Source: Streptosporangiaceae bacterium (GTDB lineage Bacteria; Actinomycetota; Actinomycetes; Streptosporangiales; Streptosporangiaceae). Taken from it: a stretch of 39,375 nt of DNA. Shown here one piece after another: positions 25,965 to 34,787 of the stretch. Within the stretch, counting starts at the first letter, position 1. Each line of letters begins with the position of its first letter. A program made the position numbers and the translations under genes. The stretch covers positions 1 to 39,375 of the forward strand of contig JAICWX010000049.1 of the NCBI GenBank assembly GCA_025934635.1, in the 5' to 3' direction. The notes beneath the pieces were generated by a model. That model was not told the origin of the DNA, searched no databases, and saw only the letters and a program-made list of their open reading frames with translations.

Positions 25965-26854
25965 CGCATCTGGCCTTGCCGGCCGCCGCCGAAGTAGACC
26001 GTGATGGCGTCGGCGATCAGGTTGACCGAGATGGCGAGCACCGCGATCGCGGCCGCGGGCACGAGCACCGCCAGCGGGTAGGCGAACAGCAGGTCCCGGT
26101 TCTCCGCCACCATGACGCCCCAGTTCGGGCTGGGCGGCTGCACCCCCAGCCCGAGGAAGCTCAGCGAGGCGATGAACATCACCGCGAAGGTGAGCCGCAG
26201 CGCGATCTCGACCAGCAGGGTGGGGACGATGTTCGGGGCGATCTCGCGCAGCGTGATCCAGCCGAGCGAGTCCCCCCGGGCCCGCGCGACCAGCACGAAC
26301 TCGCGCGGCCTGATCACCTGGGTGGCGGACCTGATGACCCGGGTGATGCTCGGCGCGTACACCGCCGCGACCGCGATCACGATCACCGACTCCCCGGTGC
26401 CGAACCCGGCGATGATGACCAGGACCAGCAGGAACGGCGGCAGCGCGAGCACCACGTCGACGGCCCGGGTGATGATCCGGTCGGTCCAGCCGCCGAGGTA
26501 GCCGGACAGCAGGCCGGCCGCGCAGCCGATGATCAGCGCGGCCGACACCGCGATCAGCGGCAGCACGATCACGCTCAGCCCGCCGGAGAGCAGCCGGCTC
26601 CACACGTCCCGGCCGAGCTGGTCGGTGCCGAGCAGGTGCGCGGCGGACGGGCCGAGCGCGGGCTCGGCGACCGAGGCGGTCGGGTTGTACGGCGCGAGCG
26701 CGGGCCCGATCAGCGAGATCGCCAGGATCACCAGCAGGCCGACGGTGCCCGCCAGCCCGGCCGGGATGGCCAGGAACCGGCGCACCGCGTTCGCCTTCGG
26801 CGCCGTCGGCTCCAGGACCCTGGCCTCCGGCGGCGTTACTTCCGCGGCCGTCAC
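25961..26854 (-). CDS. Peptide-type ABC permease, DppC-like
   Basis: 297 residues with about six membrane segments, beginning with LAGTVGLLVILAISLIGPALAP. The OppC/DppC N-terminal region HLLGTDQLGRDVWSRLLSGG is present, and the cytosolic coupling (EAA) loop RARGDSLGWITLREIAPNIVPTL fits ATPase contact. It forms the channel with the DppB-like partner. Start GTG at 26852-26854 overlaps its upstream partner's stop (GTGA); its end overlaps the ATPase start (ATGA). The importer's substrate is unknown: peptides, oligosaccharides, nickel or other small molecules are all carried by this family. Confidence 0.93.
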   Translation of the reverse strand: MTAAEVTPPEARVLEPTAPKANAVRRFLAIPAGLAGTVGLLVILAISLIGPALAPYNPTASVAEPALGPSAAHLLGTDQLGRDVWSRLLSGGLSVIVLPLIAVSAALIIGCAAGLLSGYLGGWTDRIITRAVDVVLALPPFLLVLVIIAGFGTGESVIVIAVAAVYAPSITRVIRSATQVIRPREFVLVARARGDSLGWITLREIAPNIVPTLLVEIALRLTFAVMFIASLSFLGLGVQPPSPNWGVMVAENRDLLFAYPLAVLVPAAAIAVLAISVNLIADAITVYFGGGRQGQMR

Positions 26855-27828
26855 GTCGAAGCCAGCTGGGTCGGCCGCAGGCGCGGCGTCAGCGCGACCA
26901 CGCCGGCGTCGGCCAGCGTGTTCACCAGCACGTAGACCGCGCCGATGATGATCGTGATGGCCTGCACGACCGGGAGGTCACGCGAGCCGACCGCCTGCAC
27001 GAGCAGCTGCCCGATGCCGGGGAAGCCGAAGACGGTCTCGGTCACCACCACGCCTCCGATCGACCCGGCGAACTGCAGCGCGAGCGCGTTGAGCACCGGC
27101 GGCGCGGCGTTGGGCAGCACGTGCTCGAAGCTGAGCCGGGGCCCGTGCACCCCGCGCAGGATGGCCGCCCTGATGTACGGCTCGGAGTCCACCTCGCGCG
27201 CGTTCGCCCGGGAGAGCCGGGTGATGTAGGGGATGATCGTGAACGAGATCGCGACCGCGGGCAGCACGTACGACGAGAAATCACCCCACGGCGTGGTGGC
27301 GTAGCCCGCCTGGGTGGAGTTCACCGGCAGCCAGCCCAGCTTGACCCCGACGATGAACACCAGCAGCAGCCCGATCACGAACTCGGGCAGGGCGGCCAGG
27401 CCGAGGGTGGTGCCGGAGACGGCGGAGTCGGCGACGCTGCCGGCCCGGCGCCCGCTCCACATGCCGACCGGGATCGAGATCAGGGCAGCGATCACCCAGG
27501 CGATCAGCACCAGGAAGAACGTCCGCTCGAACCGGTCCCCGATGACCGCCGTGACCGGCTGCCCGGAGGCGTACGAGGTGCCGAGCTGGCCCTGCGCCAG
27601 GTGCAGCAGGAACCGCCCGAACTGCTCGTACAGCGGCGCGTCGAGGCCGTGCACGGCGTCGAACGCTTTGAGCTGGGCCGGCGTGGCCGCCTTGCCGAGC
27701 GCGGCCCGGGCCGGATCGCCGGGCACGGCCACCGTGAGCAGGAAGACCAGCACGCTGATGGCGAGCAGGGACAGTACCAGCCGTACCGCCAGCCAGGCCG
27801 GTCCCCGCCACCTAGCCGAAGTAGGCAC
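26851..27828 (-). CDS. Peptide-type ABC permease, DppB-like
   Basis: 325 residues with six membrane helices, first LAVRLVLSLLAISVLVFLLTVAVPGDPARAALG, the standard DppB N-terminus with PGDP. ARAxGxG-type coupling loop is ILRGVHGPRLSFEHVLPNAAPPVLNAL and the C-terminal VVTETVFGFPGIGQLLVQAV is family-specific. It pairs with the DppC-like protein. Start GTG at 27826-27828 lies within the end of the binding-protein gene (17-base overlap), so translation is likely coupled. Substrate specificity rests with the binding protein. Confidence 0.93.
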   Translation of the reverse strand: MPTSARWRGPAWLAVRLVLSLLAISVLVFLLTVAVPGDPARAALGKAATPAQLKAFDAVHGLDAPLYEQFGRFLLHLAQGQLGTSYASGQPVTAVIGDRFERTFFLVLIAWVIAALISIPVGMWSGRRAGSVADSAVSGTTLGLAALPEFVIGLLLVFIVGVKLGWLPVNSTQAGYATTPWGDFSSYVLPAVAISFTIIPYITRLSRANAREVDSEPYIRAAILRGVHGPRLSFEHVLPNAAPPVLNALALQFAGSIGGVVVTETVFGFPGIGQLLVQAVGSRDLPVVQAITIIIGAVYVLVNTLADAGVVALTPRLRPTQLAST

Positions 27829-29380
27829 CGTCGAGGAACACCTGCCCGCCGTTGGCCAGCTCGACGCCGTGCAGCTTGGTCGAGGCCCCGTACAGCTGGG
27901 GCTCCCAGCCCGGGATGATCCCGGCCGTCTTCTCGTTGATCATCGAGAGCGCGTCGCCGTAGAGCGTCTTCTGCTTAGCGGCGTCCGTGGTGGCCACGGC
28001 CGAGGTCAGCAGCCCGTTGAACGAGTCGTCCTTCCAGTGGAACTCGTTGGGCTGCGCGGCGAAGGCCGACTGCAGGATGACCGAGGTGTGCAGCCGGGCC
28101 CAGCTGTCGCCGACGAACGGCTTCTTCAGCCAGACCTGCGTCCAGTAGGTGGCGTGCGGCCAGGTGACGACCTTGATGTTGATCCCGGCCGGCTGCGCGG
28201 ACTGCTTGAAGGCCAGCGCGGCGTCCAGCTTGTCGCCCTCGTAGGCGTACAGGGTGAGGTCGAGGCCGTCCTTGTACCCGGCCTGCTGCACCAGGTGCTT
28301 GGCGTGGTCGGGGTCGTAGGCGAAGGCCTTCAGGCCCGCGGGGAAGAACGGGTCGCTCGGCGGGACCGGGATGTCCGGCCCGGTCAGGTAGGCGTTCGGC
28401 GCCACCAGGCTCATGATCTTGTCGCGGTCGGCCGCGTACTTCAGGGCCGTCACGACGTTCGGGTCATCGAACGGCTTGGTATCGCCCCAGGCGGCCAGGT
28501 CCACCCAGCCGCCCGCCTTGATCTGCAGCGTCTGCACGCCCGGCTGGGCGGCCAGCAGCTTCACGTCCGCCCCGGTGATGTTGTCCACCAGGTCCTCGCT
28601 GCCGCCGATGAGGGACTGCACCCGGGTGGAGTCCTCGGCGATGCTGACCAGGTTGACCGCGTCCACGTACGGCCGGCCGCCGCGCCAGTAGTGGGCGTTC
28701 CTGACGAACTTGGCGTTCGCCAGGGCCTGGAATTCCTGCAGCGAGAACGGGCCGGTCCCGGCCGGCTTGGCGAAGCTGGTCGTGCCGTCGGGGATGATGC
28801 CGAAGTTCAGCCCGGCCAGGATCTGCGGGAAGAACGCGTTGGGCGCGGACAGCGCGAACTTGACCGTGGTGGGGTCGGGCGCTGAGATGCCCGACGCCTT
28901 GAGGAACGGCGAGATGTTCGCCAGCGCCGGGGAGGCTAGCTTCGGGTCCAGGATCCGGGTGACCGAGTACGCCACGTCCTTGGCGGTCAGCTTGCCGCCG
29001 CCGTGGAAGGTGACGCCGTCCCGGAGCTTGAACGACCAGGTCTTGGCGTCCGCCGAGGAGCTCCAGCTGGTGGCCAGGGCCGGGGTCAGGCCGAAGTTCT
29101 GGTCGGCGCGCACCAGCGTGTCGTAGAGGTTCGCGGCCATGTAGAGGGTGAACGAGTCGGCGGCCAGGGCCGGGTCGGGCGTGTCACTGGAGGCACCGCC
29201 GGCGACGGCGAACCGCAGGGTCCCGCCGCGCTTCGGCGATCCGCTGCTGCCCGCGGCGGAGGTGCTGCTGCTCTTGCTGCTGCTGCCGCAGGCGGCCAGC
29301 AGCGGCGAGGCGACCGCGGCGGCGGCCAGGCCGACGCCGGCCTGGCCCAGGAACTGTCTGCGGCTTGGCTGAATATTCAT
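27812..29380 (-). CDS. Tat-exported lipoprotein, ABC solute-binding protein (SBP_bac_5)
   Basis: 522 residues from ATG 29378-29380, which has AGAAGGG about ten bases upstream; the longer open frame lacks a good signal peptide. The N-terminus SRRQFLGQAGVG is a twin-arginine Tat motif (Arg7-Arg8) and LLAAC ends the lipobox at Cys31, so it is folded inside, exported and anchored to the membrane. The mature part is family 5: FAVAGGASSDTPDPALA, KLRDGVTFHGGGKLTAKDVAYSVTR and a long C-terminal lobe. It is the capture subunit of this importer. The ligand is not evident. First gene of the operon, driven by the promoter at 29450-29478. Confidence 0.94.
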   Translation of the reverse strand: MNIQPSRRQFLGQAGVGLAAAAVASPLLAACGSSSKSSSTSAAGSSGSPKRGGTLRFAVAGGASSDTPDPALAADSFTLYMAANLYDTLVRADQNFGLTPALATSWSSSADAKTWSFKLRDGVTFHGGGKLTAKDVAYSVTRILDPKLASPALANISPFLKASGISAPDPTTVKFALSAPNAFFPQILAGLNFGIIPDGTTSFAKPAGTGPFSLQEFQALANAKFVRNAHYWRGGRPYVDAVNLVSIAEDSTRVQSLIGGSEDLVDNITGADVKLLAAQPGVQTLQIKAGGWVDLAAWGDTKPFDDPNVVTALKYAADRDKIMSLVAPNAYLTGPDIPVPPSDPFFPAGLKAFAYDPDHAKHLVQQAGYKDGLDLTLYAYEGDKLDAALAFKQSAQPAGINIKVVTWPHATYWTQVWLKKPFVGDSWARLHTSVILQSAFAAQPNEFHWKDDSFNGLLTSAVATTDAAKQKTLYGDALSMINEKTAGIIPGWEPQLYGASTKLHGVELANGGQVFLDGAYFG

Positions 29381-29449
29381 GGCGCGAGCCCTTCTGATCG
29401 CTGGAGGCCCCGTTATGAATGGACGACGCTGTCTGATTGAATGCGCTGT

Positions 29450-29478
29450 ATCGTATGCAATGTGCTGGATGCTGTCAA
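29450..29478 (-). promoter_or_regulatory. Near-consensus promoter of the binding-protein operon
   Basis: Read on the minus strand, TTGACA (29473-29478) is a perfect -35, followed by exactly 17 bases and TACGAT (29450-29455), a five-of-six -10. Transcription would begin near 29443 and leave a 62-base leader before ATG 29380. This is the best sigma-70-type promoter in the window. The sequence TGTATCGTATGCAATG overlapping the -10 and spacer may be an operator for the GntR regulator at 19143; this is inference. Confidence 0.72.
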
Positions 29479-29577
29479 CGATCATGATCGCACGGAGCGA
29501 GGCGGCCTGACCAGGGAGCTTCGCCCGGGCGGCGGGGCCCTCCCTGATCGCCCCGATCGCCGGGAGCGGGACCCGCG

Positions 29578-32022
29578 GTGACCCGGGGGCTGCATGCCGA
29601 TGACATGTTCCGGCTGGGCCTGGTGGCCGATCCGCGCCTGTCAGCCGACGGGCGCTACCTCGCCTACGCGTGCGGGCGCCTGGACCGCGAGGCGGACCGG
29701 GTCACCGAGGAGGTGGTCGTCGCCGACCTCGAGACGGGCGCCGGATGGCACCCCGCCCCGCCGGGATGCAGGGCCAGCCGGCCGCGCTGGTCACCGGATG
29801 GCCGCCTGGCCTTCGCCGCCGACGACGGCGGGACCGGGCAGGTCTGGCTGTGGGCGCCCGGCGATCCGGCGGCACGGCCGCTGGCCGGCGGCGAGGGCCT
29901 GGTCACGGACCTGGACTGGGCGCCGGACGGAAGCAAGATCGCGGTCACGCGCGCCTGGCTGGTGCCTTCCGGCCCGGCACCGGGCACCGCGGTGACCGGC
30001 GGGCCGTACCGGGTCGACGGGCAGCCGGGACTCGCGGCCGCCCGGAGCCGCGTGCAGGTCGTTCCGGTCCGGTCAGGGGCCGAGCCGTGGGAGGTGACCG
30101 CCGGGGACGCCGGCGCCTGGCTCCCCCGCTGGTCGCCGGACTCCGCGCGGCTCGCGTTCCTGGCCGGAGCGCGGCTGTGGATCGCGGACGGCCGGGACGC
30201 GGAGGGGCAGGGCGCGGCGCCGCGGCCGGGCCCGGCGCACGGCCCGGTCCTCGCCCTCACCTGGGCGCCGACCGGCGATGAGCTGGCCTACCTGGCCCCG
30301 CGGGTGCCCGGCGAGGCCGACGTGGACGTCCGGCTGTTCCGCTGGGCGGCCGGCGACCCGGCCCCGGACCCCGGCCCGGCCGAGCTGGCCGCCGGCTGGG
30401 ACCGCAGCCTGGGCAGCACGGTGCGGTCGGACGACGGCCGGGGCACCGGGCCGCCCGCGCTGGCGTGGTCCCGGGCCACCGGGCGGATCTACTTCACGGT
30501 CGCCGACGGCGGCCGGGGCCGGATCGGCTGGGCCGACCCGGCCGGCGGCGGCTACGGCTACCTGACCGGCGGCGACCGGACCTGCCTGGACCCCAGCCTG
30601 GATCCGGCCGGGCGCCGCATCGCCTTCGTGAGCACCAGCCCGGCGGAGCCCGGCGACGTCCACCTGGCCGACGCCGGCGGAGGCGGTGCTGGCGGGGACG
30701 GGGCCGGCGGGGACGGGGCCGGCGAGCGCCGGGTGACGGACGTCAACCCGTGGCTGCGGGCGCGGCCGCTGGCCGCCACCCGGCCGGTGACGGCGGGCGA
30801 GCACGGCGGGGTGCCGGCCGAGGGCTGGGTCACCGCCTTCGGCGGTCCCGGCGAGCGGCCGCTCGTGGTCAGCGTGCACGGCGGCCCGCACTACCCCGCG
30901 GGCTGGCGGTTCTCGTTCGAGGCGCAGCGGCTGGCGGCGCGGGGGTACGCCGTCCTGACCGCGAACCCGCCGGGAAGCGGCGGCTACGGACGGCGCTTCG
31001 CGGCCGCGACCCGGGGCGCGTGGGGCACGGCCGACTGGGCCGGCCTGGAGCGGCTGATCGATGACGTCGCCGCGCGGCCGGGTATCGACGCCGGCCGGAT
31101 GGCCATCACCGGCGTCAGCTACGGCGGCTACCTGTCTCAGCTGGCGCTCACCCGGTCCGCCCGGTTCAGCGCCGCGATCAGCGAGAACGGCATCAGCAAC
31201 CTGCTGGCCGCGTGGGGGGCCGAGGAAGACGGCGGCGCCTGGCTGACCGAGGAACTCGGCGGGCCGCCCTGGGAGCGCCCGCAGGCCTACGTCGCCGCCT
31301 CCCCCATCGCCGCCGCGGACCGGATCCGGACGCCGCTGCTGCTCATCCACGCCGAGCTCGACCGCAACTGCCCGGTCGGCCAGAGCGAGCAGATGTTCGC
31401 GGCGCTGCGCGCCCAGGGCCGTGACGTGGAGCTCTTCGTGATCGAGGGCGAGGGGCACCTGATGAACCTGACCGGGCGGCCGTCACGGCGGCTGGCGCGG
31501 GCGCAGGCGGTGGACCGCTGGCTCGGCCGCTACCTCGGGCAGGCAGGCAACCAGTTCGACGCGGGGGCTCGGCCGGCTGCCCGGCCTCGGCGATTAGCGA
31601 AAGGTCAGCTCGTGGAGATCACCGATCAGCAGCACGACCTGCTCAAGCGGAGCAGGAACGGGGTGCTCGCGACCACCGGGCCCGGCGGGTCACCGCACGC
31701 CGGGCCGGTCTGGTACCTGTGGGATGGCGCCGAGATCCGCATCAGCACACCGCGCACGACGCAGAAGGTCCGGGATATCGAACGCGATCCGCGGGTGGCG
31801 TTCTGCGTGGACGACCAGGTCGCCGGCGAGTACGTGACCCTGTACGGCGACGCGGTCATCGTCGCGGACGAGCGGGTCACCGAGCTGACCTGGCCGCTGC
31901 TGCTCGCCTACCTGCCGCCCGATGAGGCCGCCGCCCGGTGGGACCGGATCAACGCCGACGGCTCCCGGGTGGTCATCATCATGCGCCCGGCCCGGGTGGC
32001 CGGGCGCCAGCAGGTCCGGTGA
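29578..32022 (+). CDS. S9 prolyl-oligopeptidase-like peptidase fused to a PPOX domain
   Basis: 814 residues. The first about 430 form a propeller of PD40-like repeats (LSADGRYLAYACG, WSPDGRLAFAADD, WAPDGSKIAVTR, WSPDSARLAFLAG). Then an alpha/beta hydrolase, with Ser514 in GVSYGGY, Asp595 in HAELDRN and His627 in GEGHLMN, makes a complete S9 triad (acylaminoacyl-peptidase or dipeptidyl-peptidase-like). Residues 679-814 are a second, unrelated domain: LLKRSRNGVLATTGPGGSPHAGPVWYLWDG, a PPOX-class F420/flavin split barrel. The PPOX part would begin VEITDQQH at GTG 31612, with GAAAGG upstream, so it could also be translated alone. GTG start at 29578. Cytosolic, no signal peptide. Confidence 0.85.
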   Translation: MTRGLHADDMFRLGLVADPRLSADGRYLAYACGRLDREADRVTEEVVVADLETGAGWHPAPPGCRASRPRWSPDGRLAFAADDGGTGQVWLWAPGDPAARPLAGGEGLVTDLDWAPDGSKIAVTRAWLVPSGPAPGTAVTGGPYRVDGQPGLAAARSRVQVVPVRSGAEPWEVTAGDAGAWLPRWSPDSARLAFLAGARLWIADGRDAEGQGAAPRPGPAHGPVLALTWAPTGDELAYLAPRVPGEADVDVRLFRWAAGDPAPDPGPAELAAGWDRSLGSTVRSDDGRGTGPPALAWSRATGRIYFTVADGGRGRIGWADPAGGGYGYLTGGDRTCLDPSLDPAGRRIAFVSTSPAEPGDVHLADAGGGGAGGDGAGGDGAGERRVTDVNPWLRARPLAATRPVTAGEHGGVPAEGWVTAFGGPGERPLVVSVHGGPHYPAGWRFSFEAQRLAARGYAVLTANPPGSGGYGRRFAAATRGAWGTADWAGLERLIDDVAARPGIDAGRMAITGVSYGGYLSQLALTRSARFSAAISENGISNLLAAWGAEEDGGAWLTEELGGPPWERPQAYVAASPIAAADRIRTPLLLIHAELDRNCPVGQSEQMFAALRAQGRDVELFVIEGEGHLMNLTGRPSRRLARAQAVDRWLGRYLGQAGNQFDAGARPAARPRRLAKGQLVEITDQQHDLLKRSRNGVLATTGPGGSPHAGPVWYLWDGAEIRISTPRTTQKVRDIERDPRVAFCVDDQVAGEYVTLYGDAVIVADERVTELTWPLLLAYLPPDEAAARWDRINADGSRVVIIMRPARVAGRQQVR
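30691..30720. repeat. 15-bp tandem repeat in peptidase propeller
   Basis: Two identical 15-base units (30691-30705, 30706-30720) encode GGDGA twice in a Gly/Ala loop between propeller strands. Replication slippage in GC-rich DNA explains it best. Confidence 0.7.
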
Positions 32023-32025
32023 GCG

Positions 32026-33363
32026 TCACAAGACCCTGGAATCCGGGTCGCTGACGGGCGACCCGGCCGGCGGGAGCGGAGCCCGGGTACCCGGCCGGGT
32101 CTCCGGCGAGATCAGGCCCAGCAGGGCGGCGCCGCCCAGCACCGCGGCGGCCAGGCCGAAGGCCGCGCCGTAGGAAACCGAGTCGACCAGGATCCCGCCG
32201 GCGACCGGCCCGGTCACCGAACCGACATCGCCGGCCATCTGGTACGACGCGACCAGGGTGCCACCGCCGCGGTCGATGATGTCGCCGATCATGGCGGCCG
32301 GGGCCACGTCGAGCAGTCCCGACCCGAAGCCGGCCACGGCCAGCGCGGCCAGGAACGCCCACGGGCCGTGCAGCACGGCGAGCATCACCATGCCGACGGC
32401 CGATACCGCGCAGCCCATGACGACGACCGGACGGCGGCCGACGTTGTCCGCCACCCGGCCGCCGGGTATCAGCGCGGCGCCGTTCAGCGCGGCGAACAGC
32501 AGGAACCCGATCCCGGTCCACAGCGCCGACCGGTGCAGGACCTCATGGACGAACAGCGGCACCAGGGCGCCGCGCATGCCCAGCGCGGCGAAGCCGTCGG
32601 CCAGGTTGGCCGAGGCCGCGGCGCGCCAGGTCCGGCTGCGCACCGCGTCGCCCAGGGCAGCCAGCAGCCGGACCGGCGGCTGGCTGGCCGTCGTCCGCCG
32701 CTGGTTCGGCGCGCGGCCCAGCACCACCGCGGCCAGAACCGCGGGCACCACCAGCAGGAGGCCGTAGATGAAGAACGGAGCCCGCAGGGACCACGCCGCG
32801 ACCAGCCCGCCCAGCGCGGGACCGCTGATCCCGCCGAGCAGGAAGCCGCCGCTGAACAGGCCGCTGGCCCGGCCGCGCTGGCTGCCGGGCACGCTGCCGA
32901 GGAGCAGTGCCTGGGCGCTGATGCTGAACAGCGCCGACCCCACCCCGCCGCTGCCGCGCAGGACCAGCAGCTCCAGAAAGGACTGGGAGAACCCGGCCAG
33001 GACGCTGCTCACGGCCACCACCGCGATGCCGGCCGCCATCACCCCGGGCTCGCCGAAGCGGTCGACCAGCCGGCCCGCAGGCAGCGCCCCGAACACCCGC
33101 ATCAGCGCGAACACGCTGATCACGCTGGCCGCCGCGGCCACGCTGACGCCAAACTGGCGGGCGAAGGCGGGAATGACCGGGGCGACGATACCGAACCCGA
33201 GTGCGACGGTGAAGGCTACAGCGGTGAGGATCGCCACTTCCGGCGGCAGATCGCGGAACGGGCCTCGCCGGGCACCTCGCACGAAGCGGAATTGTGTCAG
33301 CTTACTGGCGGGTACCAAAGTGACTTGAGGGCTTGAATGTGCTGACCTGGGTAGTTTCATCAT
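32026..33363 (-). CDS. MFS transporter, probable drug efflux
   Basis: 445 residues with about 12 membrane segments. The early pattern ILTAVAFTVALGFGIVAPVIPAFARQFG, then RVFGALPAGRLVDRFGEPGVM (the motif A loop, in the form of G-x-x-x-D-R-x-G), and the second half repeat GRVADNVGRRPVVVMG, show major facilitator architecture like Bcr/multidrug exporters. Substrate is unknown. The first about 45 residues before helix 1 are basic and unusual; the true start may be internal. The gene ends three bases after the S9-PPOX stop (convergent) and starts divergently from the DUF1697 gene. Confidence 0.9.
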   Translation of the reverse strand: MMKLPRSAHSSPQVTLVPASKLTQFRFVRGARRGPFRDLPPEVAILTAVAFTVALGFGIVAPVIPAFARQFGVSVAAAASVISVFALMRVFGALPAGRLVDRFGEPGVMAAGIAVVAVSSVLAGFSQSFLELLVLRGSGGVGSALFSISAQALLLGSVPGSQRGRASGLFSGGFLLGGISGPALGGLVAAWSLRAPFFIYGLLLVVPAVLAAVVLGRAPNQRRTTASQPPVRLLAALGDAVRSRTWRAAASANLADGFAALGMRGALVPLFVHEVLHRSALWTGIGFLLFAALNGAALIPGGRVADNVGRRPVVVMGCAVSAVGMVMLAVLHGPWAFLAALAVAGFGSGLLDVAPAAMIGDIIDRGGGTLVASYQMAGDVGSVTGPVAGGILVDSVSYGAAFGLAAAVLGGAALLGLISPETRPGTRAPLPPAGSPVSDPDSRVL

Positions 33364-33419
33364 CTCGCTCGTATGGTGAGCAGGGTCGAATGCCTCACGC
33401 CAGCTGGGAGAATGACGCT

Positions 33420-34031
33420 ATGGCATCACACGTCGCACTGCTGCGCGGCATCAACGTGGGCGGCCGGAACAAGGTTCCGATGGCGGAGCTGCGCGAGGTC
33501 GTGGCCGCCCTCGGGCACACCGAGGTGGCCACCTACATCCAGAGCGGCAACGTGCTGTTCAGCACGGCGCAGACGGACAACGCGAAGCTGTCCGCGGCGC
33601 TGGAGTCGGCGATCGAGGACCGGTTCGGCCTGTGGTCCTCGGTGGTGGTCCTGAGCCGGGACGAGCTAGCGGAGGTGCTGTCCGCCAACCCGTACCCCGA
33701 CGAGCCGAACCCCCGGCTGGTGCACGTGGTGTTCCTGAACGCCGACCCGCCGGCGGACCTGTCCGACCGCATCGCGGCCGTGGTGAGCGCTGCCGCGGCC
33801 AAGGGCAGCCGGGACACCGTCCAGGCGTCCGGGCGGGCGCTCTACGTGCACACGCCGGACGGTTTCGGGCGCAGCGAGCTGGCCCAGAACCTGTTCAAGC
33901 TCGTCACTCCGCCGGCCAGGCAGAAGAAACAGGGCGCCTCGCCAGGCAAGCAGAAAACACAGAATCTGGCCGGCACGGCCAGGAACTGGGCCACCGCCAC
34001 CAAGCTGCTGTCGCTGTGCGAGGAGAAGTAA
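33420..34031 (+). CDS. DUF1697 family protein
   Basis: 203 residues starting at ATG 33420-33422, with GGGAG nine bases upstream; the longer open frame adds a non-homologous leader. It reads HVALLRGINVGGRNKVPMAELREVVAALGHTEVATYIQSGNVLF, which is the DUF1697 signature, and ends with a basic Lys/Gln stretch (RQKKQGASPGKQK) before a conserved RNWATATKLLSL block. The domain is found in many actinobacteria; function is unknown. The stop TAA shares its last base with the ATG of the SDR gene (TAATG), so the two are coupled. Confidence 0.88.
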   Translation: MASHVALLRGINVGGRNKVPMAELREVVAALGHTEVATYIQSGNVLFSTAQTDNAKLSAALESAIEDRFGLWSSVVVLSRDELAEVLSANPYPDEPNPRLVHVVFLNADPPADLSDRIAAVVSAAAAKGSRDTVQASGRALYVHTPDGFGRSELAQNLFKLVTPPARQKKQGASPGKQKTQNLAGTARNWATATKLLSLCEEK

Positions 34032-34774
34032 TGGCCCGGGCGGTCCTGGTGACGGGAGCATCCCGTGGCATCGGCCGGGCAGTGGCCCAGGCCTTCGCCG
34101 AGCTGGGTGACCGGGTGGCCGTGCACCACCGGGGCTCACCCGGGCTGGCCGGCGAGGTGCTGGCCGGGCTGCCAGGCAGCGGTCATGTGGTGGTCCAGGC
34201 CGACCTGGCCGACGCCGGGGCCGTCCGCCAGATGGTCGACGAGGCCCACGCCGGCCTTGGCGGCCTGGATGTCCTGGTCAACAACGCCGGCACCTACCTG
34301 CCGCACCCCATCGCCGAGGTGTCGTACGAGCAATGGCAGGACGCCTGGCGCGAGATCCTGGCCGTCAACCTCACCGGCGCGGCCAACGTGACGTGGTGCG
34401 CCGTGCAGCACATGAAGGCGACCGGCGGCCGGATCGTGAACGTGACCTCGCGCGGCGCCTACCGGGGCGAGCCGCGGCATCCCGCGTACGGGGCGAGCAA
34501 GGCGGGCCTGAACTCGTTCGGCCAGTCGATGGCGCGGGCCCTGGCGCCGTTCGGCATCGCGGTCGCGAGCGTCGCCCCGGGCTTCGTCGAGACCGCGATG
34601 GCCCGGCCGGACCTGGACGCGGCGCAGGGCGCGGAGATCCGGGCGCAGAGCCCGTTCAACCGGGTGGCCACGACCGGGGAGATCGCGGCCGCCGTGGTCT
34701 ACCTGGCCTCGGAGCAGGCCGAGTGGGCCAGCGGGGCCGTCCTGGACCTCAACGGGGCGTCGTACCTGCGCTAG
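34031..34774 (+). CDS. Short-chain dehydrogenase/reductase (SDR)
   Basis: 247 residues. Cofactor motif TGASRGIG at 8-15, NNAG near residue 87, and the active-site Ser...Tyr-x-x-x-Lys (NVTSRGAYRG, then YGASKAG). The C-terminal GFVETAMARP and ASGAVLDLNG are like FabG-type reductases, which reduce 3-oxoacyl or other carbonyls using NADPH. The acyl or sugar substrate is unknown. ATG at 34031 overlaps the DUF1697 stop by one base. The much longer open frame starting at 33632 is a shadow of the upstream gene. Confidence 0.92.
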   Translation: MARAVLVTGASRGIGRAVAQAFAELGDRVAVHHRGSPGLAGEVLAGLPGSGHVVVQADLADAGAVRQMVDEAHAGLGGLDVLVNNAGTYLPHPIAEVSYEQWQDAWREILAVNLTGAANVTWCAVQHMKATGGRIVNVTSRGAYRGEPRHPAYGASKAGLNSFGQSMARALAPFGIAVASVAPGFVETAMARPDLDAAQGAEIRAQSPFNRVATTGEIAAAVVYLASEQAEWASGAVLDLNGASYLR

Positions 34775-34787
34775 AAGTCGTTCCTGC

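Noticed and set aside
24111..25997. Long plus-strand frame of 628 codons opposite the double ATPase
   Set aside because: A GC shadow frame (Arg/Gln/Val/Asp-rich) with no domains.
33632..34774. 380-codon plus-strand frame
   Set aside because: Only its last 247 residues are the SDR; the front is a shadow of DUF1697. ATG 34031 is the true start.
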